From Numida meleagris (taxonomy: Eukaryota > Chordata > Aves > Galliformes > Numididae): DNA of 64,000 bases. Shown piece after piece: positions 12,901-23,768 of this stretch. The stretch lies in contig NC_034409.1 in assembly GCF_002078875.1 (NCBI RefSeq), positions 63,830,655 to 63,894,654 of the forward strand, written 5' to 3'. A program made the position numbers and the translations under genes. The notes beneath the pieces were generated by a model. The model worked only from the letters and a program-made list of their open reading frames with translations. It made no database searches and was not told the origin of the DNA. Position 1 is the stretch's first letter. Every line of letters starts with the position of its first letter.

Positions 12901-13320
12901 TAGTGAAAAGCTGACCATGAAGCAAATTTTTCAATTTCCTCTTCTGAACCAGTTTTTGAGTAAAAGCAGTTCAAGAACAGAGCCACTTCCACTGTATCAC
13001 AGTGTTCATTGCTGGGGCTGGCTGAACACCAGAGGGAAAAAAGTTGTAGCAGCTTGTGCAAGCACCAGGACCGCAGACCAAAGGATCTGCAGCTTGCACT
13101 ATTATTACTCACTAAGTTATTTCTTAGCAATTTTTATAAACATGGAATATGTGGTCAAACCACTCCTTAATTACATGACTAATTCCAAAGGTCGAACATT
13201 AATATCCAACAGCACACTGACATCTGAAGACAAAGAACACTGCTTCTCACAAACTGAGAAGTGAAATTGGTCAAAATGTACTTGCAAAAAAGAAAGAAAA
13301 AAATAAATCTAAAATAAATG
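9986..13320. other. Non-coding stretch with A-tracts
   Basis: No gene. The notable content is an A12 run near 10,327 and an A18 run at 10,688-10,705, with purine-rich DNA between 10,500 and 10,590. Two overlapping open frames at 11,780-12,264 (minus; 141 and 60 codons) and one of 128 codons at 12,878-13,264 (plus) lack recognisable domains. Confidence 0.45.
10688..10705. repeat. A18 homopolymer
   Basis: An uninterrupted run of 18 A on the plus strand. It is not preceded by a recognisable retroelement, so it is probably a simple slippage tract rather than a retroposon tail. Confidence 0.9.
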
Positions 13321-14233
13321 CTTTATACAAGGGCTAACATCATAACACTGGAGAAGTAATGCAGCCCAGCCAGCTCCACTGATTTCTCACAGGCTGATTC
13401 CAGATGGTGAAAGGTTTCTACCCAGGTCACCACCTCCGTCTCCCAGGAAAAGGAGAGTGGGTACCTGGAAGCATCCCTCTGCCTGTTTGCCACCCATACA
13501 GCCTTGTTAGTCGTGGGACCGGCCTGACACCCAGACCAGGCTGCTGCCGTTTTTACCACCAGTAGGACCAAAGCTGGCGACAGACAGGCGTGGCCCCACG
13601 CTCACACTGGTGAGTCACTGCTGGGTGACATCCACCGCTGAGCACGATGGCAGCCTCAAAACCTCAGCTGCTTCCTACAGGTAACGAAAGGGAGCTGCCC
13701 CTTCACCAAGTCCAACCTACCACTTCTCCATGGCTGAACACAATTTTCTCTGATCCTTCCAAGGCAACCTTCCTTGCTGTCTTCTTTAGCAATTCAGCTG
13801 CATGAGAAGAAAGCTACTGTTGGCAGCTTCATCAGATTCACACCAGTGTTTCTTCTACTATGAGTAGCAAGGGTATAGAATATAGCCCTCAAAGATTAAC
13901 AGGAGAACTTAAACAAGCAAACACACACCATGACTTTCTTTCAACTTTCTTTCAATGGCATGTTAACAGATAGGTGGATGCAGCCATAATCCTGTCTTTC
14001 CAGTGCACAAGATCAAAGTGTTTATAAAATCTGGGGAGAGTTTCTGTTATTGAAATACAGCAAAATAGAGACCGAACAAGGTGTCATAAGTTACCTTGGA
14101 CTTAGGTCTTTCATATTGCTCAAGAATGTACTGATAAGTACTTCAACCATTTCCAGTTACAGAAAGAAAGGGAAAAAAAAAAAAAGCTTACTGGAAAACA
14201 AAAGCAATAAGAGCTAATTAAAAGCAAACATAC

Positions 14234-14480
14234 CTGGATCCACGGCAACTTATTTCCTGCTCCGGGACAAGAAGCCCCTTCCTTGTCACTGTGGGATGGG
14301 CTGCTGTCTGCTTCCTACTTTTAAGCCCCTGATCCTCTTCCTAAGTGACGCTGCTGGAGACGACTGGGCGAGCTGCCAGCCTGGAACCAGAAGCTGAGTC
14401 CTGACTCACCGTGCCCCTGCCCTGTGCCAGGAGTTGCTGGTCCTCAGCACAACGTTTAGGAAGTCCAGAGAGATGCAAAA
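14234..14480 (-). other. Candidate non-coding exon (minus strand)
   Basis: On the minus strand a relatively GC-rich segment ends in GGATCCAG followed by GTATGT, a strong 5' splice-site match at 14,234/14,233. A second donor-like GCACG/GTGAGT lies inside it. No convincing 3' splice site bounds the upstream side, so it would fit an alternative first exon better than an internal one. No long coding frame is seen. The upstream limit is arbitrary. Confidence 0.2.
14394..14408. promoter_or_regulatory. Palindromic AP-1/bZIP-like site
   Basis: The sequence TGAGTC-CT-GACTCA (14,395-14,408) is a perfect 6-bp inverted repeat with a 2-bp spacer. It contains the consensus AP-1 heptamer TGACTCA at 14,402-14,408. 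It lies in the GC-richer block. Motif presence alone does not show binding. Confidence 0.35.
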
Positions 14481-15570
14481 CCCTCTGCCTTGCAGTCATT
14501 ACAGGGTTTCAAACGACAGCATGAGAGAAGAAAGTGTTTTGTTTGTTTCTCTCAGCTCAAATTAACAATGCAGATAGCAGGTGACAAAGGGCGTTGGCTG
14601 AGTACTGCCAAAGGGATGGGTGAAAGTCAACAGGATCTGTAATTAAACCACAAAGAAATTCTTGGACTCAAAGTCATCTTTCATGGACACAGCAAAACAA
14701 AACTAAGCATCTAGAAAGGATGGGAAGAGAGAAAAGCATCTGAGGCCTTGTATCAAGTGACTGAGCCCTTGTAACCAGCACAGCACCTCTGTGTCCCTCA
14801 CACTTCTCCTGCACCCCTTCTGGGGAGCAGAGGTGCGTCTGGGTTAGTTTCCCCCTTCCTTTCTCTGCAGGAGACACAAAGGTGGCTACAACCTCATGGT
14901 GCATCTCCTGGTTCCTCAGGGAGGATTTCTGTGCTGCAGTGAGTGCAGTAACACTCACAGAAATGAATGAGAGAAATCTTGCACAAGGCCACTGCAAGGG
15001 CACGGCCCTGACATGATCCCACACCCACTCAAACCCTTCTTCTGTAGTTCCAGGAAGCTCATGGCCTACAGCTACAAAGGCCCTCCTGAAAAGAGCTCCT
15101 CTCCCCTCCTCCCAAATTCACATCTATCTTCAATGTCCATTGACAGACCTAATTCCTAAGTTTACAGCTGAAACCAGTGACTTCACTAAGTCAACGGGAA
15201 AATATTTGAATGATCAGTTAGGCTCAGTAAGAAGCCCTCAGAGATAAGGCTCTACTCCTTCTTACTTCCCTGTCAGTACCACAGATGCTTAATTTGCTCC
15301 CAGGTGAAGAAGTTGCTCCTCCAACAACAGCTAAGTGTCATGTGTGCCACAGACACAGTTGAACAGAAGTGCAGCCATCACTCCAGAACTTCTAGACCAA
15401 AGGCAACACCACTCAGTACCACCTTAGAGGTGTCCCAGTCCAACATACACACATACACACCCCTATAAAAAAAATTCCTCACTCCTATTCTAAAAATAAA
15501 TAAATAAAGTTAACCATATCTCAAGAAAAATGTCTCATTTTTCCCCTCTGTGCTGGATTCACAGTGGACC

Positions 15571-15660
15571 CTCTCTATTTCATATCTCTGCATCTCATTT
15601 TCCCAGCCTGTAAAAGGAGGATTGTTCCTGCTTGTTCTCACCACAGGTTGGCATTTGAGC
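15571..15660 (-). mobile_element. Ancient MIR/CORE-SINE-like relic
   Basis: The plus strand reads in pieces 'CTCTGCATCTCATTTTCCCA' then 'GCCTGTAAAAGGAGGATTGTTCCTG'-like sequence. Its reverse complement matches the conserved MIR-type 3' half, the 'TTTTACAGATGAGGAAACTGAGGCACAGAGA' pattern (compared by eye). The element is therefore on the minus strand. It is highly diverged and only about 90 bp long. An L2-type 3' end sharing this motif is an alternative. Confidence 0.5.
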
Positions 15661-18584
15661 TCCTCTATCAATGGTTAGGACAACACAAGGTGAAATTCAG
15701 TATGGAAACATTTTATTTTAGTGTAGCACTCAAAAAAGGAATTCTTCATTATTCGAAAACAAACTCAGTTTGATTACAAATGATATACCCACCACAAAAA
15801 AAAATATACACATATAACTAGGTCAGATTTCAGTCAAGCTCTTCCCTTCGATATGAACAACAAAAAGAGTCATTTACTGTATATATCTGCTTTAAAGTCT
15901 ATGCATTACCATCAAGCCTCTACTATATGCTGAAAGATGTTAGAAGCAACGTGCTTCATTACTTTGGGGAAAATAATCCAAGCAATTAAAAAGGTAATCC
16001 TTAGGATTAAGGCTGTGTACTCACAGCTTCCATTTTCATCATCTGAAAGGTGACATTAATGCTTTAAGTTCTCCCAAAGTCATATTTTACAGGACACTTC
16101 ACTGCCAATAAGCTATATACGGTCAAAGGGCTAACAGTCTGATATTATCAATAGTGTATGACACGTAGCCATTTTTTGTTACATACTTTGACTAATGATA
16201 ATAGACTCCAAAATAACAAATAATGAATTCTTTCATAGCTAAAAATAGGTTCTTTCAGAGCTCCACCTCAAATAAAAATACTTTAAACATACAGTCAGGA
16301 GTCACTGACACTCGAGATGCTGCTTGACTTCTTCCCTGAATGACAAAGAACTTTGCATATCAGCAAAAAGGTGCCTTCTTCTTATGAGTTAGCTATTGTG
16401 TGAAGTGCCTCAGAGTTTTCAGAGGGCGTTAACCAAGAGTTCCTTCACTTAATAAGTAAACATTTACCTTGTTTCTGAGCAACATCTATTCCCTGAGTTA
16501 TAATCTTACAACGGTGAATACCATAGTAAAAAGGGAGAGGAGAATAAAAGCATGGCTTCTCACAGAGGCAATAACAGTTTATCTGAAGGAATCATGAATT
16601 TAGTATTAACAAAACTTTAAATCACTGCATATTTCAAAGCAAATAACTTAGTTTTATGAGGCAAAAATCTAGGCAATTAATGCAATCTTCTCAAAAGCCC
16701 GAAGACCAAGGTCAATTTTATTCTGCTGTTGATAATGCAAATAATAAGAACTTTTAAAAGGCACATGTGTGCACTAACCTATCACCTTTTTGTAAGAATG
16801 CAACCCTTAAGAATAAAGTCTGTGCCCCCTCAAAAAAAAAAAGTAATGAAAATTTCAAAGCAGGACAGAAAACAGAATCCCTTGTGAAATGAATGAAACA
16901 TGCAAGATTGCATTTTCTAAACTGCTTTTCCCAATGCACATACACTGGAACACAGCTGACAGCACAAACCATGCCCATGAAGTCAATGCCATGTTGTGCT
17001 GGTACCCCATAGCATTTCAGCCACACCCATAAAACCACCACTCAGCTTGTAAAGTGATTTTCTACAGAGGTTTTCTTAAGTATTAGGAGCATAATCCCTG
17101 CATCTTCCTGAGTATCACAAAGTTCATCTCACGATTACTGCCCACAGCACAGGGCCATGCTCTGTTATTTCAGCAGCAAACACACCACGTAACACCCATG
17201 TATGGAGCCATTCAGAGCACCAAGCACCAGGCTGAGCATTCCTTGGAAGTGAAAGAACCACGAGATGCACATACCCAAAGCTCAGCTTTGCCAGGCAACC
17301 TGGGTTCTACGTACAACACCAGGAGACAAAAGGTCTTGTTAAAAAAGCCTGCAAACTACTGAGCTCACCTGAGCAATTTTGAGGAAAAGCCCAGAGCAGA
17401 CAGCAGCTGTTCAAACCGAAGGTGAAGTGTCAGAACAGCAATAGACTGATTTCAAGGACTCCTCCCACTTAACATAATCTTCAAAACAAGCTATAAGCAG
17501 CGCCTGGAAGGTTTGGCTGAATTTGCTGATTCAATAATGAGTTTCTTTGCCAGCAAAGAACGGAAATGAGCCCAGGGAAGAGATAGTAGAGAGAGTGATC
17601 CCACACATGCACACAGATGGAGCATGCAGAAGTGCAGAAAGAAGGAACTAAGCAGGGGGAGGGAACAGGGGAAGGGGACTGTGGCTTACAGCTGCTTGAG
17701 TAACTGTATTTGCTATACCAATAACAAATTAAGGATTTTCTATTAAACATGCTTTTTGAAGTACTGGGAAAAAATATATCTCAGTGAGCGAAGATGAGAG
17801 TGTCACTCCAAACACCTTCAATGATAGAACTGAGGAATTTTTTTATATATTTTTTCAAATAATACAAACATTAAACAATGAACTTGTATAAAATTGGACA
17901 ACACTTTTCTAAATGTATACGCAGTAGAGAAGTGTTTTGTTTTGTATTTAGGACAATGTGAGTAACAATAACAACTAAGTAGAAAGAGTTCTAGTCTGAA
18001 TTTCTTTGGGTCTCCTCCAAACAAGAATACATTGAAACAATTTAACACCTCTAGGAGATTTTTTTATATGCATACAAAAAATGCTAGAAACAACTACACG
18101 AGAAATTCGTCCACACAAGGAGAAGTCAACAGCTTTATTTAAATGAGAAAAACTACAGCATAAGAAATAAAAGAATGAGATCACCTTTGCAACACACAAC
18201 CACAACAACTCAAGGGTTGGATCAATCTGCTTTAATGTTTTCTATCCGCTAGCAGCCAATAGTTGATAACTGACCACATCATAAAGCACGCGATCCCTGT
18301 GACATTTATTAAAAAGGTCAGGCAGAGAATATACCTTCTGAAATCAGTGAGGGATCAACATGAAAACTGAAGAATGTTTCTCTGACTGTTTAAAAAGTGA
18401 AATCTTCAACTGGGGCTTACAGATGAGTGCTATAAAACTGTGCAGGTGTATGAGTGCCTTGCCAGTACTCTGAACTTTACTCTTGCTTTTCTTGGAAGGA
18501 ATTTGTTTTTCCTTATTTGCTCTACAGACCATATTTTTCTGCATTTCACCTCTATTATATTAATCATCAGTGTAACCAGCTGCA
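15661..18584. other. Non-coding stretch
   Basis: AT-rich, with no supported gene and no recognised repeat apart from short A-runs (for example near 16,830). Open frames of up to 95 codons on the minus strand are hydrophobic, low-information chance frames. Confidence 0.45.
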
Positions 18585-19057
18585 CATAGAATCATAGGGA
18601 TTGGACGGGACCTCAGGAGATCATAGAGTCTAACCCCCTGCTAAAGCAAGTTCCCTACAGCAGGTTACACAGTAAAGCATCCAGAGGAGACACCCCAACC
18701 TCTCTAGGAGCCTGTTCCAGTGCTCTGTCACCCTCAAAGTAAAGAATTTATTTTGCATGTTTGGAACTTCCTGTGTGCCCCTTGTCCTGTCACTGCACAC
18801 CACTGAAAAGAGCCTGGTCTCATCCATTTGACTTTCTCACTTTAGATAGTCCTCTCCAGGCTGAAGAGTCCCAGGTCTCTCAGCCTTTCCTTATAAAGAG
18901 ACATTCCAGGCCCCTGATCATCTCTGTGGCCCTCCACTGGACTCTCTCTAGAAGATCTCTATCTTTTCTGAACTGAGGAGCCCAGAACTGGACACAGCAC
19001 TGCAGATGTGGACTCACCAGGGCAGAGTAGAGGGGGAGGATCACCTCTCTCTGAGTA
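18585..19057 (-). mobile_element. CR1 LINE, 5'-truncated, with RT C-terminus
   Basis: The left end CATAGAATCATAGG is the reverse complement of the CR1 3' tail. Going right it passes through the 3' UTR and the C-terminal ORF2 region. The minus-strand translation shows [17 protein letters not shown] and [20 protein letters not shown], then a segment with FFTLRVTEHWNRL, all characteristic of the CR1 ORF2 C-terminus. Stops interrupt the frame. The 5' truncation falls just upstream of [11 protein letters not shown], close to the hairpin at 19,078-19,100. Confidence 0.93.
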
Positions 19058-19077
19058 GATAGGAGCTGAAGTTCACA

Positions 19078-19100
19078 TGTTCCTGAGGATCTCAGGAACA
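19078..19100. repeat. Perfect 10-bp inverted repeat at CR1 truncation point
   Basis: Arms TGTTCCTGAG and CTCAGGAACA are separated by GAT. They lie about 20 bp beyond where CR1 homology stops. A DNA or RNA hairpin with a 3-nt loop is possible. Confidence 0.8.
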
Positions 19101-21940
19101 CGTAATTCTACTCAGTGCAATTTGATAGTATCTTATGACTAAGATGTCATCTGAATCAGACCTCTACTTATCAGGGATTTAGTCCACAAAAATAACAGCT
19201 TTCTCTTGCATTAAATGCTTTTCAGTTCCAAAAGACAAAACACACACACAGCACCATGTTATGCACCATGCACTGTATGTCTGGTGTTAAGACTTATGGT
19301 ATGGTGGCAAAGGTTCTTGGTTGAACCACAGAAAGGACGCTGAAAGGGACAAAATCAGATGATATTAGGAGACTGGTAATAAGCATGGTGCCTTGCCACA
19401 AACCCAGCTTCAAACTGAGCAGCCACAGAAGCCAGAACCGCAGGCTTACTTTGATGTAACCACAGTGCAACAGAGAAGTGAAATTTAAATTATGCCAGCA
19501 GGAAAACAGCTATTCTGCGAAATCACAAAGTATGATTCACCCACCCGTGCCCTGTCTTCCTGACTAGCTTATATCTCTGGATGAGCAACTGGAAGGAGAG
19601 GAGCATCACAAGCACATACGGCTACGGCTCAATACTTAGCTGATTCAGGCTGCCCTGCAAACCCTGCGCAGTCATCCCAGCAAAAAATCACCCTAAAAGG
19701 CGCTGTTCTTATTTCATACTGCCCAGTGACATCTCACATTGTGCAACTTTGTAACACCAGTGTTTAACTGCAGTGAAGATGAATATAAATCCTCTTAATG
19801 TATATTTAGTATTTAACTTTGGATATTTACAAATGTATCCTTTAGCTCACTGCTCCTTGTAATCCTGTTTTTAACGGTAGAACACAGACCTCTATTCAGT
19901 TACACAGGACACTATGGGGTGCTTTCAGGGAAAACTGTACGTGAATATGTAACAAAGCCAGGTTTTAAGATTTTTTTCCCTCCAAACGCATCTTCCCAGA
20001 TTCAGTAGAAAACACTAAGAAACTCTTCTTACCAAAGGATTGCCAAAAAAAAAAAAAAAAAGTAAATGGTAAATTCTCCTAGGAAACCAAGTTATAGGCT
20101 GCATTAAGAAGAAATCCTATCGGTAAAGATATTGGCAACAGTAGATTATATAAACACATTGAGTTTTACATGTTCTACATGCTGACAGTTCTTTCACCTA
20201 GCGTTTAGAAACACATAAATAAAATGGAAGACATTTCTACTTCTTTCTATTGTAGCTGTAATAGCTGCAGTATAAATTGAAGCACCATGATAAAGCCTCA
20301 ATCAGATTATCTACTAAGATTGTACTACACGTCAGTTGGGTTGCTAGCATTTTCAACATTTGGCTCTCATATCTCTATCAGATCAACCATTACTGTTTCA
20401 AACCTTCACCAAGTACTGCAGCAATTAACAGAGATTACAAAACTCTTCAGATCGCACTGCCTGCACTTTACTTTCCAGGAACAAAATAGCTCTGCACAAC
20501 TGACAAAAATTAAACCAGGTGCCGCAATTTTATTTGCAACTATTCAAGGACAATATAATGCAGAAGAAAATTAAAGTTCTATGATTCTATGTTGCTCTTG
20601 TTACTAATTCACCTCAGAGATGTAAAAATTACACATTCAGTCAGTCGCAGGTATTGACAATAATCCATTATTCATCACATGCGTGAGAAACTAATGATAC
20701 AGAAGACATAAACACCAATCAGCATTTCTGCTTAAGGCATACCATGGTGCTGAAATATTGTTTTTTTAAGTTTTATTTTCTTTTTAGAAACAGTTGTAAA
20801 AGCCTAAGGAACAGAAGCAACATAAACAAAAACCAACACTTCATCCTATTTATCAGTACAGTCTAGACAAGATATCTAGGCATTTCATTCCTAATCCTCT
20901 TAGACAGCTCTGCTGCCCCTCCAAAGCACCACCCAGCAGGCTCAGCATACCTTGCCTATGCCTTTCCATATTGCAGAAAAATGCTGCATTTGACCCCACA
21001 CTTTTAAGCAGGAAGAGAAAGGGTTTTCCTCCCTCCTGTCCTGCCAAATCCCTCCATTCAGGCCCAGATTGTGAAGTCTGAAAAGCCTAAGTCAGAAGGC
21101 AGTAGGTTTAACAGAACTGCCAGCAGCTCTCTACGAGCAGTGCTGCACTGAGCCAGCCCCAGCAGTCTGCTCAGGAAGGTTTTTCTGAGCTGCTCCCGCT
21201 CAGTGGCTACATGGAAGGACACCTATTTGTCCATGGGCTTGCAAAATCAGGTCTTTCACTTGCTGACTGGTGCACAGCTTTGTACTCCTTGCTAGGTTGA
21301 AGGACTGAATGCTTGCTCTTTGCTTGCAGCTAATTTAAAGATACTTAATGTTTATAATCCAAAGTGGGCGTTCAAATGAGTGCCAGATCTTAATGACTGT
21401 ATTTTTACACTACTAAGTATTTTAAAGGAAGATAACAAGATATTGTCAGCTCTAAAGCAATTGCATTCCCCTACTAAGTTCCCTGATTAAACACAGGCAG
21501 GAAAAACAATGTACTTCAAGGAAAAATAAAAGAGCATGTATTGACTCCTTCTGCCAGCCATATTTTCTTAACATAAGCCAACATCAATCAATCTCTTTGC
21601 TCAATGTGCAATTCGCACCATCTCCATGTGGAACACGTTAATGAGTCTTCATTTAGAAAAAAGAAAATCATCCGAGTTTATCAGGTGTTCGCCAGTAAGA
21701 AGCTCTGGCATACACAGTGCCCTTTTCTCTGTATTGAAAAAAAAGCTGCAAGATTCTTCTTGCAACATATGACAAGGGACGCTTCATTTCAAAAATACTG
21801 CTCTAACATCAACTGACATGAAATACACGCTCACAAACCACTTTGAGTGTTGTGTTGTATTGCTGTTCTTTTGGTTTTTTGTCCCTTCTCTATATTTCTG
21901 CCAGTGCTGAATTTAGCATTAATTAAAGCGCTGATTTGGC
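19101..21940. other. Non-coding stretch
   Basis: No supportable gene. It contains an A-run of about 16 near 20,045-20,060 and a 16-bp 'TTCTATGATTCTATG' match at about 20,577-20,592, which is too short to call CR1 securely. The rest is AT-rich and unassigned; 21,060-21,260 is somewhat GC-richer with no exon evidence. Confidence 0.45.
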
Positions 21941-21946
21941 ACTTAC

Positions 21947-22244
21947 CCTAAGGTTGCAGCAGTGAGGCAGCTGCGTCATTGTCCAGTGAAGCTCAGAGAC
22001 CGCAACGGTGAAACAGAACAAGGAGCTTGTACCAGAATCTCCAGACTTAACCCACGGCATGAGGCCTCCTGCGAGTGTGAGTCTGCCACTGGACAACATT
22101 TACCCGACTCTGATAGAAGTGATAGGAGGTACACCCTGCAGCTGGAGACCATACCAGAGCCCTGAGCCTAGGAATATCGTAGGGCCTTCCTGTTACAAAA
22201 CAGGAGTTTTTTCAGTAAGAAAAGAGGTTGTCGCTCCTAAAGTG
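21947..22244 (-). other. Candidate non-coding exon (minus strand)
   Basis: On the minus strand the segment ends in CTTAGG followed by GTAAGT, a perfect donor at 21,947/21,946. On its upstream side there are two plausible acceptors: a pyrimidine-rich CATTTCACTTTAG near 22,245 and CTGTTTTGTAACAG near 22,190. The enclosed 240-300 nt are GC-richer and retain CpGs, unlike the flanks. All three minus frames contain stops, so a coding exon is unlikely. A 5'-UTR exon, lncRNA exon or unrecognised repeat would fit. An 80-codon open frame runs on the opposite strand, with no recognised domain. Confidence 0.28.
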
Positions 22245-23711
22245 AAATGATACAATGAAAATTATATACTTTGCTAAACATGTGGCATTTTCTGGTGAAT
22301 AAGCTTCTGTTGGCAACAAATGCTTTTCCAAAGAACTATGCACATACCACAGCACAAGCTCAGTCCTCCCATTATAACCTGAGAGAGGAAAAAACAGCGC
22401 AGAAGGAAGACATCTGAAGTTATCTGTAGATAAGTTCAGTGGGCTGCAGTCCAAGAATGAGCTGGGTTTCATACACACTATGCAATTTACTAATACCATT
22501 ATTAAGGACTGAAGCTTTTACACACAGTTACAAGACCAGTGGATGACCATTATGAGTCAGTGAATGACCATTTATTGCTCTCAAATCTTGCAGCAAATGC
22601 ATTCCACACAGCAGCCTCAGCTGACACACTTACACTCCTCTAGCTTCAAACAAAAATAAGAAATGGTGCATGCATGCTGGGGCAAAGAAGCAGCATTGTC
22701 TCCCTTTTGCTGATTTGCATAAGCCTCTTCTCTCCCTCTTAAATTCATCTTCTGGAAGAACACTCATCTGCCCCAAAAGAGCACGTGATAGACATTCATA
22801 AAAGGGTCAGTAGTGAACAACAGGCACTGCATACAGCCTCTGGAAAGCTAATTGCGGTACATCTGCGTATTAGTTTATACAACCTACAACTAAACACTTA
22901 TCAGTATATCAGTGCGAAAGTACTGCTTTGCAGCCACTTAGCTCTTTTTTCCACAGGCCGCAGCAAGGCATAACAGAGAAAACTGCAAGGGTATCCCAGA
23001 GCCCACCTCAGTGCATTGTTGGGTTTCCCCTCCCCTTTCTGGCAAACAGCATCCAGATACTGGCGTTACCAAGTCTCCTGACAATCTGAAATTCGCACTT
23101 TAAAGAACCCACTGGCAGATGGATTCGATTTAAAGCATGACAATGAACAGCTGCTGCTGATCACAGGCTTGTGAAGTGAACCCATTCATCACAAAATAGT
23201 TCAAAAGAACAAACCAAAACGGAACAAATGAATTTGAAGAAGTATGGGAGGTGCAGTATTCGCCTTCGATAATGTATCAGTTGGTAAAAGACACAAATAT
23301 GGTGCTGCTATTAATTTATTCCTGTGAATGCTGGTTCCACTCTATTAGTGGCATTCTCCAGATTCTCAAAAGCCAGAGTGGAGCTTGAATAGGGTATTAG
23401 AAGACACAATTAAACATCTCCTCAGTGAAGGTGGTTTTTAACTAAGTGAGCTAATAAAAGGAGCTGACTGTGTTTAAATCATGCTGATGAAAGACACAAC
23501 ATGACAAGATTCAAAATACCGCTGGAGAGAGAGGTTACCCGGTGCTCTCATCCAGCATGAAGTTCTGTTGAGTCTGCATGGGGCCTTGTGCTCTGCCTTC
23601 CCCAGCTTCACTTTTAGAACTGCAAGAGGTCACTCTGCTTCAGAGAATCCTTCCTCTTCCTCTGTGATCCTTTGCTATTGCTTCAGTTAGGAACAAGCCA
23701 GCCTTCAAAGT
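22245..23711. other. Non-coding stretch, possible conserved element
   Basis: No gene. A 21-bp imperfect tandem duplication lies at 22,537-22,578. The unique segment at about 23,060-23,520 has non-repetitive composition resembling vertebrate conserved non-coding elements, but conservation cannot be judged from one sequence. Confidence 0.35.
22537..22578. repeat. 21-bp tandem duplication
   Basis: Two consecutive copies of a unit beginning CAGTGGATGACCATTATGAG and CAGTGAATGACCATTTATTG share most positions. The second unit begins exactly where the first ends, at 22,557/22,558. Confidence 0.75.
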
Positions 23712-23768
23712 AGCTGGACTCAACGATCCTTGTGGGATCCTTCCAACTCAGGATATTCTATGATTCTA
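23712..23768 (+). mobile_element. CR1 LINE 3'-terminal fragment
   Basis: The plus strand contains 'GCTGGACTCAACGATCCTTG', 'GGATCCTTCCAACTCAGGAT' and the terminal TTCTATGATTCTA. These match the last roughly 60 bp of CR1 in sense orientation (the 'tggactagatgatcctt..ggtcccttccaact..gatattctatgattct' block). Confidence 0.88.

Larger units (their letters stand above)
13321..15100. other. GC-richer non-coding block
   Basis: Relative to the flanks, 13,323-13,760 and 14,231-15,100 are visibly richer in G+C and contain scattered CpG. They contain good splice-donor-like sequences on both strands: CACTG/GTGAGT near 13,608 and CTACAG/GTAACG near 13,680 on the plus strand, and CCAG/GTATGT at 14,234 on the minus strand. 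No open frame shows a known domain. It could be a secondary regulatory region or host non-coding exons, but this is inference. Confidence 0.3.

Noticed and set aside
20577..20592. CTATGATTCTATG match to the CR1 terminal repeat
   Set aside because: Only about 16 bp, with no upstream CR1 3' UTR sequence.
21962..22250. Plus-strand 67- and 80-codon frames at 22 kb as coding exons
   Set aside because: They begin after in-frame stops, one has only a GTG start, and they show no known domain. The better splice signals are on the opposite strand.
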